Source: Levilactobacillus tujiorum (lineage in GTDB: Bacteria; Bacillota; Bacilli; Lactobacillales; Lactobacillaceae). Taken from it: DNA of 64,000 bases. A program made the translations under genes and the position numbers. Positions 36,088-46,989 of this stretch are shown here, piece by piece (positions within the stretch are counted from its first letter, which is position 1; the number at the start of each line of letters is the position of its first letter). The notes under the pieces were generated by a model. That model was not told where the DNA came from, ran no database searches, and worked only from the letters and a program-made list of their open reading frames with translations. Location: positions 44,161-108,160 of the forward strand of contig NZ_JAAXLK010000006.1 in assembly GCF_012641185.1 (NCBI RefSeq), written 5' to 3'.

Positions 36088-36771
36088 TTACTGAGGCGTT
36101 ACCCAAGAAGACGTCAGAATCACCGTTACGAGCCAGTGACCAGTGGCAGCAGTCGTCAGATACGGGAGAAATGGGAGCCGGTCAGTAGTGCGGGCCCGGC
36201 TGATGGCGAGTAGACAAGCTATGATTAACCATTGGGCGGTGATCGTGACGCCCCAGAGCAAGCCGGCGCTGACTAACATTTCCAGATCACCGTCGCCAAT
36301 CGTGGGTGAGTGCCAGTGCGGCCATAGGCGGTGAATGAGAAATAGCAGCCCGAGACCAATGCCCCAGACCATAGATGGTTGCCCAACCAGCGCTAAACCA
36401 GCGGTCACCCAGGTGACCCAGCCGGGGAAGGTGAGTGTCTGCGCATCACAGAGGGCAGCAAAGCCCCAGAGAATTAGCCAGAGTGTGACGCGCAGACTAA
36501 AATTGTCGCTAATGGTCGTGGCGACGAGGCCGCCGATTATTTCGACTAAGAGGGCCGTGAAGGGAATGGGGGCGTGACAGAAATGACAGCGACCACGCAA
36601 CAGTAAGTAGCTCAGTATTGGAACAAGTTGCCAAACCTTTAGTGGCTGCTGACAGCTGTCGCAGTGCGAAGCGGGGGACCAGTAGGACGCCTGCTGAGCG
36701 TACCGCCAGGCCAGCGCCACGATTAAGGAACCCAAACAACTTCCGTAGACAAACAGTATTACGGTTACCAT
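36088..36771 (-). CDS. Type IV prepilin peptidase (A24 aspartic protease, ComC/PilD-like)
   Basis: 227 residues with about seven membrane helices. An N-terminal cytosolic loop carries the zinc tetracysteine (C37, C40, C62, C65). Catalytic Asp residues are D109 in LCDAQTLTFP and D162 in the GDGD motif. It cleaves and methylates prepilins such as the ComG pseudopilins needed for DNA uptake. ATG 36771 is chosen because GAGG lies 8 bases upstream. It sits alone, opposite in strand to rpoC and rpsL, as recalled for related lactobacilli. Confidence 0.88.
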   Translation of the reverse strand: MVTVILFVYGSCLGSLIVALAWRYAQQASYWSPASHCDSCQQPLKVWQLVPILSYLLLRGRCHFCHAPIPFTALLVEIIGGLVATTISDNFSLRVTLWLILWGFAALCDAQTLTFPGWVTWVTAGLALVGQPSMVWGIGLGLLFLIHRLWPHWHSPTIGDGDLEMLVSAGLLWGVTITAQWLIIACLLAISRARTTDRLPFLPYLTTAATGHWLVTVILTSSWVTPQ

Positions 36772-36841
36772 ATCCATCACCTCTAAAGATTAACTCCGGG
36801 AAAAATGGCCGAATGTTTGTCGGATTTTGGGAAAACCCTCA

Positions 36842-36976
36842 TTGACATGGGATTAGTGGCGTGGTATTCTATTAAAGGTGCTTTTCGCAGACAGGTCTCG
36901 GGTATTCACTACCAGACATGCTGACTGACGGCGGGAGGGACACTTCAATTGAACCCGCGTCTGAGTGGCTTTTTTC
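36842..36976 (+). promoter_or_regulatory. str operon promoter and leader with terminator-like hairpin
   Basis: TTGACA (36842-36847), a 17-base spacer ending TGG and TATTCT (36865-36870). The leader (about 165 bases) contains an imperfect stem with a GCGGG/CCCGC core (36931-36935 with 36954-36958) extended through bulges, followed by TTTTTT at 36970-36975. This could attenuate rpsL-rpsG-fusA transcription; whether it is regulated is unknown. Confidence 0.6.
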
Positions 36977-37043
36977 TTTAAGAAAAAATGAACCACCTGG
37001 ATGTGTGGACTAAACTCAAGAATAAGAAAGGAGGACTATTTAG

Positions 37044-37457
37044 ATGCCTACTATCAACCAATTGGTGCGTAAAGGTCGTAAATCTAAAAGTTCTAAGTCA
37101 GATGCCCCAGCTTTAAACTACGGGTATAACAGTTTCAAAAAAGCTCAAGTTAAGAATCCAGCTCCTCAAAAGCGTGGGGTTGCAACGCGTGTCGGTACCA
37201 TGACACCAAAGAAGCCTAACTCAGCTTTACGGAAATATGCACGTGTGCGGTTGTCCAACTTAATTGAAGTGACTGCTTACATTCCTGGTATCGGTCATAA
37301 CCTTCAAGAACATAGTGTTGTCTTAATTCGTGGTGGCCGGGTAAAGGATTTACCTGGGGTTCGTTACCACATTATCCGTGGTGCGCTTGATACTGCCGGT
37401 GTTACTGACCGTCGTCAAGGCCGTTCCAAGTACGGTACTAAGAAGCCTAAGGGCTAA
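37044..37457 (+). CDS. rpsL: 30S ribosomal protein S12
   Basis: 137 residues; decoding-centre protein. The [19 protein letters not shown] loop and [14 protein letters not shown] loop carry the wild-type lysines and proline linked to streptomycin response. AAAGGAGG precedes the ATG. First gene of the str operon. Confidence 0.97.
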   Translation: MPTINQLVRKGRKSKSSKSDAPALNYGYNSFKKAQVKNPAPQKRGVATRVGTMTPKKPNSALRKYARVRLSNLIEVTAYIPGIGHNLQEHSVVLIRGGRVKDLPGVRYHIIRGALDTAGVTDRRQGRSKYGTKKPKG

Positions 37458-37529
37458 GACAAACTAATAGACTGACTTGCACGGTTGCCGTCAAGCAGTC
37501 CGAAACAACATTCGAGGAGGATATTAACA

Positions 37530-38000
37530 ATGCCTAGAAAAGGAAACGTACAAAAGCGTGAAGTCCTTCCTGATCCAATTTACAACTCAAAGTTGGTTAC
37601 TCGTTTGATTAACCACACGATGATGGATGGGAAACGTGGTACTTCTACTAAAATCATTTATGGTGCCTTCGACATCATTAAGAACGAAACTGGTAACGAT
37701 CCAGTTGAAGTCTTCGAAGAAGCAATGAAGAACGTTATGCCAGTCTTGGAAGTTAAGGCTCGGCGTGTTGGTGGGTCAAACTACCAAGTTCCAATCGAAG
37801 TTCGTCCAGATCGTCGGACCACTTTAGGTCTTCGCTGGATGGTTCAATACTCCCGTCTTCGTGGTGAACACACGATGGTTGAACGCTTAGCGCGTGAAAT
37901 CATGGACGCTGCCAACAACACGGGTGCAGCTGTTAAGAAGCGTGAAGATACGCACCGGATGGCTGACGCTAACCGTGCCTTCGCACATTACCGTTGGTAG
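37530..38000 (+). CDS. rpsG: 30S ribosomal protein S7
   Basis: 156 residues; primary 16S 3'-domain binder. ATG 37530 ([20 protein letters not shown]) has GAGGAGG about 9 bases upstream; a longer frame upstream lacks support. It follows rpsL by 72 bases. Confidence 0.97.
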   Translation: MPRKGNVQKREVLPDPIYNSKLVTRLINHTMMDGKRGTSTKIIYGAFDIIKNETGNDPVEVFEEAMKNVMPVLEVKARRVGGSNYQVPIEVRPDRRTTLGLRWMVQYSRLRGEHTMVERLAREIMDAANNTGAAVKKREDTHRMADANRAFAHYRW

Positions 38001-38104
38001 AAAGCAGCTATTACACTGCATTGCCAACAGTGTGATAAAATGTTGGAGCGAGGTGTTTTTAACACTTTCGTCTCTGGCTTAAGGGATTATTCCTTTAATC
38101 GAGA

Positions 38105-38144
38105 GGTGGCTACTTAATCAGTGTGATGATAGTAGCCACCTTTT
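38105..38144 (+). terminator. Terminator-like hairpin between rpsG and fusA
   Basis: The perfect 10-bp stem GGTGGCTACT/AGTAGCCACC has a 16-base loop and a short TTTT end. It lies 47 bases before the fusA start inside the operon, so it probably only reduces read-through or acts as a processing site. Confidence 0.65.
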
Positions 38145-38190
38145 GGCACAATCAACCTATGATCAAATTGAGAGGAGTTACACATTAATC

Positions 38191-40290
38191 ATGGCTAATA
38201 CTCGTGAATTTCCGCTTGAGAAGACTCGTAACATTGGTATCATGGCCCACATCGATGCCGGTAAGACGACGACTACTGAGCGTATCCTGTATTATACTGG
38301 TAAGATCCACAAAATTGGTGAAACCCACGATGGTGCTTCACAAATGGACTGGATGGAACAAGAACAAGAACGGGGTATTACGATTACTTCCGCCGCTACG
38401 ACTGCGGAATGGAAAGAACACCGGATCAACATCATCGATACTCCAGGACACGTGGACTTCACTGTTGAAGTTGAACGTTCACTGCGGGTCCTTGATGGTG
38501 CCATCGCTGTCTTAGATGGTCAAGCCGGGGTTGAACCTCAGACCGAAACGGTTTGGCGTCAAGCCTCTGACTTCGATGTTCCCCGTATCGTTTTCGTTAA
38601 CAAGATGGATAAGCTGGGAGCCGACTTTGACTTCTCAGTTAACTCCCTCCACGAACGTCTTCAAGCTAATGCCGTTGCTCTGCAAATGGCTATCGGTGCC
38701 GAAGATGACTTCGCCGGTGTTGTTGACTTAATCGAAATGAAGGCCTACATCTACGATAAAGATGAATTAGGTTCTTCATGGGATACGGTTGAAATTCCTG
38801 ATGACTTGAAGGAAGAAGCCCAAAAGCGTCATGAAGGCATCATCGAAAGCGTTGCTGACGTTGATGATGAAATCATGGAAAAGTACCTTGAAGGTGAAGA
38901 AATCACCAAAGAGGAATTAAAGGCTGCTATCCGTCGGGCAACGTTACGTTTGGACATGTTCCCTGTCTTTGCTGGTTCTGCCTTCAAGGATAAGGGTGTT
39001 CAGATGTTAATGGACGCCGTTATCGACTACTTGCCATCACCATTGGACGTTAAGCCATACAACGCTACGGTTCCTGATACTGACGAAGCCGTAACGTTGC
39101 GCGCTAACGATGACGATCCATTTGCTGCCTTAGCATTTAAGGTTGCTACCGATCCATTCGTTGGTCGTTTGACTTACATCCGGGTTTACTCTGGTACTTT
39201 GGAAGCTGGTTCTTACGTACTTAACTCTACGAAGGACAAGCGTGAACGTGTTGGTCGTTTGCTGCAAATGCACTCTAACCACCGTCAAGAAATCCCAGAA
39301 GTCTTCTCCGGTGATATCGCTGGTGCCATTGGTTTGAAGAACACCACGACTGGTGACTCTTTGACTGATCCTGATCACCCATTACACTTGGAATCAATGA
39401 ACTTCCCAGATCCAGTTATCCAGGTTGCCGTTGAACCTAAGACGAAGGCTGACCAAGACAAGATGAACAACGCCTTACAAAAGCTTTCTGAAGAAGATCC
39501 TACTTTCAAGGCTGAAACTAACCCTGAAACTGGTGAAACTCTGATCGCCGGAATGGGTGAACTTCACTTGGACATCATCATTGACCGGATGAAGCGTGAA
39601 TTTAAGGTTGAAGCAAACATTGGTGCTCCTCAAGTTGCCTACCGTGAAGCCTTCACGAAGCCAACTAAGGTCCAAGGTAAGTTTGTTCGTCAATCTGGTG
39701 GTAAAGGTCAATATGGTGACGTTTGGATCGAATTTACCCCTAACGAACGTGGTAAGGGTTACGAATTCGAAGACGCCATCGTCGGTGGGGTTGTTCCTCG
39801 TGAATTTATCCCTTCAGTTGACCAAGGTCTGCAAGAAGCCATGGCAAACGGTGTCTTAGCCGGTTACCCATTGGTTGATGTTAAGGCCAAGTTATACGAT
39901 GGTAGTTACCACGAAGTCGATTCTAGTGAAGCAGCCTTCAAGGTTGCCGCTTCCTTGGCTTTACGGAACGCTGTTAAGTCTGCTGGTCCAGTTATCTTGG
40001 AACCTATCATGAAGGTTGATATCTTGGTACCAGAAGAATACATGGGTGATATCATGGGTCAAGTTACCGCACGTCGTGGTAAGGTCGATGGTATGGAAGC
40101 TCGTGGGAATGCACAAATGATTCACTCCTTCGTTCCATTAGCCGAAATGTTCGGTTATGCAACGACGTTACGTTCTGCATCTCAAGGTCGTGGTACCTTC
40201 ACCATGACGTTTGATCACTACGAACCAACGCCAAAGAGTGTTCAAGCTGACATTATCAAGAAGAATGGCGGTACTCCAGTCGAAGACTAG
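38191..40290 (+). CDS. fusA: Translation elongation factor G
   Basis: 699 residues. Starts [21 protein letters not shown]1 [12 protein letters not shown], switch [10 protein letters not shown] and NKMDKLGAD are present. Five-domain EF-G, GTP-driven translocation. The ribosome binding site GAGGAG lies 13 bases from the ATG, unusually long. No nearer in-frame start exists. Confidence 0.97.
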   Translation: MANTREFPLEKTRNIGIMAHIDAGKTTTTERILYYTGKIHKIGETHDGASQMDWMEQEQERGITITSAATTAEWKEHRINIIDTPGHVDFTVEVERSLRVLDGAIAVLDGQAGVEPQTETVWRQASDFDVPRIVFVNKMDKLGADFDFSVNSLHERLQANAVALQMAIGAEDDFAGVVDLIEMKAYIYDKDELGSSWDTVEIPDDLKEEAQKRHEGIIESVADVDDEIMEKYLEGEEITKEELKAAIRRATLRLDMFPVFAGSAFKDKGVQMLMDAVIDYLPSPLDVKPYNATVPDTDEAVTLRANDDDPFAALAFKVATDPFVGRLTYIRVYSGTLEAGSYVLNSTKDKRERVGRLLQMHSNHRQEIPEVFSGDIAGAIGLKNTTTGDSLTDPDHPLHLESMNFPDPVIQVAVEPKTKADQDKMNNALQKLSEEDPTFKAETNPETGETLIAGMGELHLDIIIDRMKREFKVEANIGAPQVAYREAFTKPTKVQGKFVRQSGGKGQYGDVWIEFTPNERGKGYEFEDAIVGGVVPREFIPSVDQGLQEAMANGVLAGYPLVDVKAKLYDGSYHEVDSSEAAFKVAASLALRNAVKSAGPVILEPIMKVDILVPEEYMGDIMGQVTARRGKVDGMEARGNAQMIHSFVPLAEMFGYATTLRSASQGRGTFTMTFDHYEPTPKSVQADIIKKNGGTPVED

Positions 40291-40310
40291 AGGCTAGCTG
40301 TTTATAAAAA

Positions 40311-40347
40311 TGAAACGTCCTGCCAATTGGTGGGGCGTTTTTTTTTA
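40311..40347 (+). terminator. Terminator of the str operon
   Basis: AAACGTCCTGCCA pairs with TGGTGGGGCGTTT (imperfect) and is followed by a long T-run. Confidence 0.85.
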
Positions 40348-40443
40348 TAGAATTGAGGCAACAATGACATCAAGGGATTACCTGACGGAACGTGGTGCGT
40401 TATAATAACCATTGTGTGTTTAAAAGATATGGGAGAGTGAGCT

Positions 40444-41766
40444 ATGGAAGAATTGTTTGAGAAGGCGCCAATCCCTAAGGCGTATTTCAAGTTGGCACTG
40501 CCAGTTGTACTGAGCATGGTAGCCAGCATGATTTATAACCTAGCGGATACGTTCTTTGTCTCGCAAACGCAAAATACGAATCTGGTCGCGGGGGTTGCCC
40601 TGTGTACACCACTCTTTTCATTTTTGATTGCGATTGGCGACATTTTTGGTTTGGGTGGAAGTTCGTTGATTTCACGCTTGTTAGGCGAGAAAGCCTATAA
40701 GGTGGGGAGTCGGGTTAGTAGCTTCTGCTTGTATGGCGCAGTAGTGTTGGGCTTGCTGACGACCGTGGTCTTGCTGGCTTTTAGTCGGCCAATTCTACAT
40801 ATGTTGGGTGCGACGGAGGCGACGTATCCTTATGCAGCACAGTTCTATCGCATCATGGCGGTGGGAGCAATGCCAATCATTGTGTCGATCGTCCCTGGAA
40901 ACTTGATCAGAACGGAAGGATTTGCGTTACAGTCGATGATTGGGACAATGATCGGTACGGTGATTACGATCATTTTGGACCCCATACTGATCTTCCCATT
41001 AGGAATGGGGGCTGCCGGGGCTGCTTTGGCGACGGTAATCGGCTATACAGTCTCTGCATTGCTGCTGGTCTATCTGACGAAAAAGTATTGTCGGGTCATC
41101 TCGATTGATGTCAAATTGAGCCGAATTGAGGCTAACTTGATTCGGCAGGTCTTGTTTATTGGGATTCCGGGATCGATTACTAATCTGATGCAAGCATTTG
41201 GGACGGCCGTCTTGAATCGCTATTTGGTCGAATATGGGGCAACGCGAGTAGCCGCGATGGGCATCGTGTTAAAGGTGTATATGATCATTATGTTGGTGAT
41301 GGTTGGCTTTGCCTTTGGCGCGCAGCCGCTGGTCGGGTATACCTTCGGTGCGAAGAATATGGCCCGCTTCAAGAAAATTCTGCATTTTGACTTGTTGGTT
41401 GAGGTGGGATATGCACTGGTTCTGGCCATAGTACTGATGATTTTTGCGCCGCAGATTATTGGGTTATTTCTGCATAACCCAGCAGTCATCACCGCAGGAA
41501 CGGAGATGCTACGAGTGTTCCTAAGCACGACGCCATTTGTAGGTGCGGTACTCGTCTATACGACGGTCTTTCAGAGTACTGGTAAAGCGAGTGGTGCCTT
41601 CATCATGTCGATCGCTCGACAAGGCGTGGTCTTCTACCTGATGATTCTACTGGGATCATGGTTGTGGGGATACTTAGGTGTTATCTGGGCGCAACCACTG
41701 GCGGATATTATCACGTGCCTGTTAGGGTGGCTGTTAGCGAGAGGACTATTTAATAGGAAGAGTTAG
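40444..41766 (+). CDS. MATE family efflux transporter
   Basis: 440 residues with 12 membrane helices in two similar halves. It opens FKLALPVVLSMVASMIYNLADTFFVS, the NorM/DinF-type MATE signature. It probably exports drugs or cationic metabolites by Na+ or H+ antiport. A GGGAGAG site lies before the ATG, and a TATAAT at 40401 with a weak -35 (TTACCT). It is a single gene inserted between the str and S10 operons; no regulator is adjacent. Confidence 0.88.
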   Translation: MEELFEKAPIPKAYFKLALPVVLSMVASMIYNLADTFFVSQTQNTNLVAGVALCTPLFSFLIAIGDIFGLGGSSLISRLLGEKAYKVGSRVSSFCLYGAVVLGLLTTVVLLAFSRPILHMLGATEATYPYAAQFYRIMAVGAMPIIVSIVPGNLIRTEGFALQSMIGTMIGTVITIILDPILIFPLGMGAAGAALATVIGYTVSALLLVYLTKKYCRVISIDVKLSRIEANLIRQVLFIGIPGSITNLMQAFGTAVLNRYLVEYGATRVAAMGIVLKVYMIIMLVMVGFAFGAQPLVGYTFGAKNMARFKKILHFDLLVEVGYALVLAIVLMIFAPQIIGLFLHNPAVITAGTEMLRVFLSTTPFVGAVLVYTTVFQSTGKASGAFIMSIARQGVVFYLMILLGSWLWGYLGVIWAQPLADIITCLLGWLLARGLFNRKS

Positions 41767-41886
41767 GCTGACTTTTGTGCAAAGTGGTGCTAACAAGCCC
41801 AGTATTTCGCGGTTAGTGCCGATTTCGCAAGTGAACGAGGACAGCGCGGGTTAAGCGCTTGGTCAGGCAATAAATAATATCGTGAA

Positions 41887-41906
41887 AATTTGATCTGCAT
41901 CAAATT
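41887..41906 (+). promoter_or_regulatory. FNR-like palindrome upstream of the S10 promoter
   Basis: AATTTGATCTGCATCAAATT is a perfect 8+8 palindrome with a 4-base centre; its core TTGAT-N4-ATCAA equals the CRP/FNR-family FNR consensus. It is centred about 58 bases upstream of the S10 -35 and flanked by CGTGAAA and TTTCACA, which extend the symmetry loosely. No T-run follows, so it is not a terminator. Confidence 0.4.
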
Positions 41907-41951
41907 GGTCAGCGATTTCACAAAAAAGTTTGACTAATTGTGCGAAAACCC

Positions 41952-42148
41952 TTGTCAGCCGGCGTTTTATTTAGTATGATAGTCAAGTGCTGAAATTCTG
42001 GCGGTGCAATCACGCTCCCCAGGGGAAGCTCAAAAGTTTAGCGATGATGTGGGATATTGCGACACACCCGGCCGCTTTGCCATGAGGGTGTGGCGGGAAT
42101 TTCCACGGAGTTAGTCTTATTTTTAAAATAGACGAAGGAGGGAACACA
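41952..42148 (+). promoter_or_regulatory. S10 operon promoter and leader
   Basis: TTGTCA (41952-41957), a 17-base spacer and TATGAT (41975-41980). The leader of about 160 bases contains a hairpin with ACACCC (42064-42069) and GGGTGT (42086-42091). It may be an autoregulatory site for a ribosomal protein such as L4, by analogy with other S10 leaders, but the fold does not identify one. The rest of the gap from 41767 shows only the palindrome at 41887. Confidence 0.6.
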
Positions 42149-42457
42149 ATGGCAAAACAAAAAATTCGGATTCGGTTAAAGGCATACGAACATCGTATCC
42201 TTGACCAATCAGCGGACAAGATCGTTGAAACGGCTAAGAGAACTGGTGCCACTATTTCTGGTCCAATTCCATTACCAACTGAACGGACGATCTACACCGT
42301 CTTACGTTCACCACATAAGTTTAAGGACTCACGTGAACAATTCGAAATGCGGACGCACAAGCGTTTGATCGATATCGTTAACCCAACGCCAAAGACAGTT
42401 GACTCATTAATGAAGCTCGACTTGCCTAGTGGTGTGGACATCGAAATCAAGTTATAA
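42149..42457 (+). CDS. rpsJ: 30S ribosomal protein S10
   Basis: 102 residues, family length. First gene of the S10-spc-alpha cluster, with GAAGGAGG 7-8 bases before the ATG. It also acts as the Nus-factor partner in antitermination in other bacteria. Confidence 0.97.
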   Translation: MAKQKIRIRLKAYEHRILDQSADKIVETAKRTGATISGPIPLPTERTIYTVLRSPHKFKDSREQFEMRTHKRLIDIVNPTPKTVDSLMKLDLPSGVDIEIKL

Positions 42458-42493
42458 TTTCCAAAATAATACAATATAATCGGAGGTGTACTC

Positions 42494-43144
42494 ATGACCA
42501 CAAAAGGAATCTTAGGGAAAAAGGTCGGGATGACGCAAGTCTTCACTGATGCTGGCGAATTAATCCCCGTTACTGTTGTCGAAGCAACCCCAAACGTAGT
42601 GTTGCAAGTTAAGACGATGGAAAACGACGGTTACGATGCCATTCAACTTGGTTACCAAGACAAGCGTGAAGTACTCAGCAACAAGCCCGAACAAGGTCAT
42701 GTAGCAAAAGCAAACACGACTCCTAAGCGCTTCATTCGTGAATTCAGAGATGTTGAGCTGGGAGATTACAAGGTAGCAGACGAAGTTAAAGTTGATACCT
42801 TCCAAGCGGGAGACATCGTGGATGTCACTGGTGTCACTAAAGGTCATGGATACCAAGGTAACATTCATAAAGATGGTCAAAGCCGTGGCCCTATGGCCCA
42901 TGGTTCTCGTTACCACCGTCGTCCAGGTTCTCTGGGTGCTATCATCAACCGGGTATTCCCTGGCATGAAGCTTCCAGGTCGGATGGGTAACAAGCAAGTT
43001 ACTATCCAAAACCTTGAAATCGTTAAGGCTGACGTTGATAACAACGTTCTGTTGATTAAGGGCAATGTGCCTGGTGCCAACAAGTCACTCGTTACTGTTA
43101 AGAGTGCTGTTCGCCCACCACGTCCTAAGCATTCAGATAAATAA
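42494..43144 (+). CDS. rplC: 50S ribosomal protein L3
   Basis: 216 residues; begins [17 protein letters not shown]. Contains the GQ-type extension reaching the peptidyl transferase centre ([15 protein letters not shown]). CGGAGGTG upstream. 36 bases after rpsJ. Confidence 0.97.
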   Translation: MTTKGILGKKVGMTQVFTDAGELIPVTVVEATPNVVLQVKTMENDGYDAIQLGYQDKREVLSNKPEQGHVAKANTTPKRFIREFRDVELGDYKVADEVKVDTFQAGDIVDVTGVTKGHGYQGNIHKDGQSRGPMAHGSRYHRRPGSLGAIINRVFPGMKLPGRMGNKQVTIQNLEIVKADVDNNVLLIKGNVPGANKSLVTVKSAVRPPRPKHSDK

Positions 43145-43165
43145 TTAGGAAGGGAGGATAATTAA

Positions 43166-43789
43166 ATGACAAGCGTAGCATTATACAAACAAGATGGTAG
43201 CCAAAACGGCGACGTTACTTTGAACGCTGATATCTTCGGCATCGAACCTAACGACAGCGTCGTATTCGACACAATCCTGATGCAACGGGCATCCATGCGC
43301 CAGGGAACTCACGCCGTAAAGAACCGGAGTGCTGTTCGTGGTGGTGGTAAGAAGCCATGGCGTCAAAAGGGTACTGGTCGGGCACGTCAAGGTTCAATCC
43401 GTTCACCACAATGGGTTGGTGGTGGTGTCGTATTTGGCCCTACCCCTCGCTCTTACAGTTACCGCCTTCCTAAGAAGGTTAGCCGTTTAGCATTAAAGTC
43501 TGTTCTTTCTCAAAAGGTTCTCGACGAAAGTTTCGTTGTTGTTGATGGTTTAGCCTTCGACGCACCTAAGACGAAAGAATTTGCTTCAGTGCTTGCTGGT
43601 TTGAATGTCACGACTAAGACGTTAGTTGTCCTTGAAGACGACAACGTTACTGCTGCTTTAGCAGCCCGCAACTTAGCCAACGTTAAGGTTATTCCTGCCA
43701 AGAGCTTGAATGTCCTCGACATTGCTGATGCTGATAAGTTAGTGATCACGCAACCAGCTCTTTCTCAAGTAGAGGAGGTGCTCGCATAA
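43166..43789 (+). CDS. rplD: 50S ribosomal protein L4
   Basis: 207 residues; the extended loop [20 protein letters not shown] lines the exit tunnel. It is the usual autoregulator of S10 operons, though that is not shown here. Stop and rplW start share one base (TAATG). Confidence 0.97.
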   Translation: MTSVALYKQDGSQNGDVTLNADIFGIEPNDSVVFDTILMQRASMRQGTHAVKNRSAVRGGGKKPWRQKGTGRARQGSIRSPQWVGGGVVFGPTPRSYSYRLPKKVSRLALKSVLSQKVLDESFVVVDGLAFDAPKTKEFASVLAGLNVTTKTLVVLEDDNVTAALAARNLANVKVIPAKSLNVLDIADADKLVITQPALSQVEEVLA

Positions 43790-44076
43790 TGGAAGCACGT
43801 GACATTATTTTACGCCCAGTTGTTACTGAAGCCTCAATGGCAACTATGGACGACAAGCGTTACACGTTCGACGTTGATGTACGAGCAACCAAGACTCAAG
43901 TCAAGCATGCCATTGAAGACATCTTTGACGTTAAGGTTGTTAAGGTCAACATCATGAACTTAAAGGGTAAGAAGAAGCGTCAAGGACGTTACGAAGGCTA
44001 CACTAAGAAGCGTCGTAAGGCCATTGTCAGCTTATCTGCCGACTCAAAAGAAATCAAGTTATTCAACGAAGAATAA
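43789..44076 (+). CDS. rplW: 50S ribosomal protein L23
   Basis: 95 residues; tunnel-exit protein that docks trigger factor and SRP. One-base overlap with rplD indicates coupled translation. Confidence 0.97.
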   Translation: MEARDIILRPVVTEASMATMDDKRYTFDVDVRATKTQVKHAIEDIFDVKVVKVNIMNLKGKKKRQGRYEGYTKKRRKAIVSLSADSKEIKLFNEE

Positions 44077-44102
44077 AATCTCAGATATAGGAGGGAAATA
44101 AC

Positions 44103-44951
44103 GTGGCGATTAAGAAATACAAACCAACAAGCAATGGTCGTCGTAATATGACGAGCTTGGTTTACAAAGACGTCATCACTAAGACGACTCCTGAAAAGTC
44201 ATTGCTTGATTCACAAAGTCACACTGCCGGCCGTAACAACGCTGGTCGTATGACTGTCCGTCATCGTGGCGGTGGTAACAAGCGCCAATACCGGATCATC
44301 GACTTCAAGCGTATTAAGGATGATGTTCCAGCAACTGTTAAGGCAATCGAATACGATCCTAACCGGACTGCTAACATTGCTTTATTAGTTTACGCTGACG
44401 GTGTTAAGTCTTACATTATTGCGCCTAAGGGCTTAAAGGTTGGCGACAAGGTTCAATCTGGTCCAGAGGCTGATATCAAGGTTGGGAACACGTTGCCATT
44501 GGCAAACATCCCATTTGGTACTGTTATTCACAACATCGAATTGAAGCCTGGTAAGGGTGGCCAATTGGTCCGTTCTGCTGGTACTTCAGCTCAATTGTTA
44601 GGTAAAGCTAACGATGACAAGTACGTGTTAGTTCGGTTATCATCTGGTGAAGTTCGGATGGTTCTGAAGGTTAACCGTGCAACGATCGGTGCCGTAGGTA
44701 ACGAAGAACATGAATTAGTTAACGTTGGTAAAGCCGGCCGTACTCGTTGGGCTGGTCAACGTCCTCACGTTCGTGGTTCTGTTATGAACCCTAACGATCA
44801 CCCACATGGTGGTGGTGAAGGTAAGGCACCTGTTGGTTTACCATCTCCTCTTTCTCCATGGGGTAAGAAGACTGTTGGTAAGAAGACGCGTTCTAAGAAG
44901 AACAAGAGCAACAAGTTCATCGTACGTCGTCGTAAAGGTTCCAAGATGTAA
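44103..44951 (+). CDS. rplB: 50S ribosomal protein L2
   Basis: 282 residues from GTG 44103 ([17 protein letters not shown]), with AGGAGGG upstream. The C-terminal [17 protein letters not shown] contains the conserved histidine near the peptidyl transferase centre. Confidence 0.97.
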   Translation: MAIKKYKPTSNGRRNMTSLVYKDVITKTTPEKSLLDSQSHTAGRNNAGRMTVRHRGGGNKRQYRIIDFKRIKDDVPATVKAIEYDPNRTANIALLVYADGVKSYIIAPKGLKVGDKVQSGPEADIKVGNTLPLANIPFGTVIHNIELKPGKGGQLVRSAGTSAQLLGKANDDKYVLVRLSSGEVRMVLKVNRATIGAVGNEEHELVNVGKAGRTRWAGQRPHVRGSVMNPNDHPHGGGEGKAPVGLPSPLSPWGKKTVGKKTRSKKNKSNKFIVRRRKGSKM

Positions 44952-45029
44952 TTTTCCGGTTATCCGGATGTCAAGAGACCTGGTGATCATCGCATTTAGC
45001 GATGCGCCACAAGTAGAGGAGGTTTCATA

Positions 45030-45305
45030 ATGGGTCGTAGTTTGAAAAAAGGACCTTTCGCCGATGCGCACTTATTGAAGAAGATTGATGCGCAGAAGGA
45101 TCAAGACAAGAAAGCTGTCATCAAGACCTGGTCCCGTCGGTCTACTATTTTCCCTAGCTTTATTGGTTATACCATTGCTGTTTATGATGGACGGAAGCAT
45201 GTCCCAGTTTACATTCAAGAAGATATGGTAGGCCACAAGCTTGGCGAATTCGTACCAACCCGGACTTTCCGTGGTCATGGTGGCGACGATAAAACAACTC
45301 GTTGA
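45030..45305 (+). CDS. rpsS: 30S ribosomal protein S19
   Basis: 91 residues; begins [19 protein letters not shown]. Preceded by a 78-base gap with GAGGAGG near the ATG; the longest spacing in this part of the operon, with no promoter evident. Confidence 0.96.
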   Translation: MGRSLKKGPFADAHLLKKIDAQKDQDKKAVIKTWSRRSTIFPSFIGYTIAVYDGRKHVPVYIQEDMVGHKLGEFVPTRTFRGHGGDDKTTR

Positions 45306-45321
45306 TAAGGAGGATTAACTA

Positions 45322-45678
45322 ATGGCTGAACAAGTTACATCAGCGCAAGCGACTGCTAAGACGGTTCGGATTGCTGCTCGCAAAGTCCGCCTTGTCATCG
45401 ATCTTATCCGCGGCAAGAGCGTCGCTGAAGCGATCGCGATTTTAAAGTTCACACCGCGTGGAGCATCACCGGTAGTGGCAAAGGTATTGAACTCAGCAAT
45501 TGCTAACGCAGAAAACAATTTTGACTTAGATCGTCAAGATTTAGTTGTTAGCGAAGCCTATGTGAACGAAGGACCAACCCTCAAGCGGTTCCGTCCTCGT
45601 GCCAAAGGCTCTGCTTCACCAATCAACAAACGTACGAGTCACATTACGGTTGTTGTATCTGAAAAAGAGGAGGGATAA
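45322..45678 (+). CDS. rplV: 50S ribosomal protein L22
   Basis: 118 residues; the beta-hairpin tip with [15 protein letters not shown] reaches the tunnel constriction where macrolide resistance mutations occur; no unusual residue noted. Confidence 0.96.
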   Translation: MAEQVTSAQATAKTVRIAARKVRLVIDLIRGKSVAEAIAILKFTPRGASPVVAKVLNSAIANAENNFDLDRQDLVVSEAYVNEGPTLKRFRPRAKGSASPINKRTSHITVVVSEKEEG

Positions 45679-45681
45679 CGC

Positions 45682-46341
45682 GTGGGTCAAAAAGTAAATC
45701 CAACTGGATTACGGGTCGGTATCATTCGCGACTGGGAAGCAAAGTGGTATGCTGAAAAGGATTTCGCTGCTTACCTGAAGGAAGACCTTCAAATCCGTAA
45801 ATTTATCGAAAAGCGTCTCGTTGACGCATCTGTATCAACTGTTGAGATTGAACGGGCTGCAAACCGCGTCAACATCTCAATTCACACTGCCAAGCCAGGT
45901 ATGGTTATTGGTAAGGGTGGTTCAGAAGTCGAAAATCTCCGTAAGGAATTGAACGACTTAACTGGCAAGCGTGTCCACATCAACATCGTGGAAATCAAGA
46001 AGCCAGATCTGGACGCCAAATTGGTTGGCGAAAACATCGCCCGTCAATTGGAAGGTCGTGTTGCATTCCGTCGCGCTATGCGTGGAACGATGCAACGGAC
46101 TATGCGTTCTGGCGCCAAGGGTGTTAAGACGCAAGTATCAGGCCGTTTAAACGGTGCTGACATGTCCCGTGTCGAAAGCTATGCTGAAGGTACGGTTCCT
46201 CTGCACACGTTACGTGCTGATATTGATTATGCTTGGGTGGAAGCACACACCACTTACGGTTCTTTAGGTGTTAAGACCTGGATCTACCGTGGCGAAATTC
46301 TGCCTGAAAAGAAACAAACTAACGGACAAGGAGGGAAATAG
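45682..46341 (+). CDS. rpsC: 30S ribosomal protein S3
   Basis: 219 residues from GTG 45682 ([20 protein letters not shown]), 3 bases after rplV. KH domain with [12 protein letters not shown] (GXXG loop). Part of the mRNA entry helicase site. Confidence 0.97.
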   Translation: MGQKVNPTGLRVGIIRDWEAKWYAEKDFAAYLKEDLQIRKFIEKRLVDASVSTVEIERAANRVNISIHTAKPGMVIGKGGSEVENLRKELNDLTGKRVHINIVEIKKPDLDAKLVGENIARQLEGRVAFRRAMRGTMQRTMRSGAKGVKTQVSGRLNGADMSRVESYAEGTVPLHTLRADIDYAWVEAHTTYGSLGVKTWIYRGEILPEKKQTNGQGGK

Positions 46342-46342
46342 C

Positions 46343-46777
46343 ATGCTGGTACCTAAGCGAGTAAAGTTCCGTCGTGTTCACCGTGGTAAGCTTCGTGGCG
46401 AATCCAAGGGTGGCAAGAGCGTTGCTTTCGGCGACTACGGTTTGCAAGCGTTGGATTCCAAGTGGATCACCAACCGTCAAATCGAAGCGGCCCGTGTTGC
46501 AATTACGCGTTACATGAAGCGTGGTGGGAAAGTTTGGATTAAGATTTTCCCTCACAAATCCTACACCAGTAAAGGTGTTGGGGTCCGGATGGGTAATGGT
46601 AAAGGTACGCCTGATGGCTGGGTAGCCCCAGTTAAGCGTGGCAAGGTAATGTTTGAAGTCGGTGGTGTTTCTGAAGAAACAGCCCGCGAAGCATTACGTC
46701 TTGCAGCCATGAAACTTCCCGTTCGCACTAAGGTTTTAACCCGAGAGGAAGTAGGTGGCGAATCTAATGAAGACTAA
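46343..46777 (+). CDS. rplP: 50S ribosomal protein L16
   Basis: 144 residues from ATG 46343 ([16 protein letters not shown]), one base after rpsC with GGAGGG inside the rpsC end. A longer frame from 46268 is only read-through of the rpsC region. Confidence 0.96.
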   Translation: MLVPKRVKFRRVHRGKLRGESKGGKSVAFGDYGLQALDSKWITNRQIEAARVAITRYMKRGGKVWIKIFPHKSYTSKGVGVRMGNGKGTPDGWVAPVKRGKVMFEVGGVSEETAREALRLAAMKLPVRTKVLTREEVGGESNED

Positions 46778-46961
46778 AGAAATCAACGAATTAACCACTG
46801 CTGAAATGCTCGATAAAGAAAAGAGCTACAAGGACGAATTATTCAACTTGCGTTTCCAATTAGCTACTGGTCAATTGGAAAACACTGCACGGTTGAAGCA
46901 GGTTCGCAAGAACATTGCGCGGATTAAGACCGCTCTTCGTCAACAAGAACTGAACAAGTAG
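46767..46961 (+). CDS. rpmC: 50S ribosomal protein L29
   Basis: 64 residues from ATG 46767 ([14 protein letters not shown]), overlapping rplP by 11 bases. The upstream GTG 46755 is rejected because the family begins at MK and TAGGTGG lies 9 bases before the ATG. Confidence 0.94.
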   Translation: MKTKEINELTTAEMLDKEKSYKDELFNLRFQLATGQLENTARLKQVRKNIARIKTALRQQELNK

Positions 46962-46989
46962 AATACGATAAGAAGGAGGTCACTAATAC

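Noticed and set aside
36143-36845. Plus-strand frames opposite the prepilin peptidase
   Set aside because: The minus-strand frame has all family motifs and a ribosome binding site; the plus frames are shadows.
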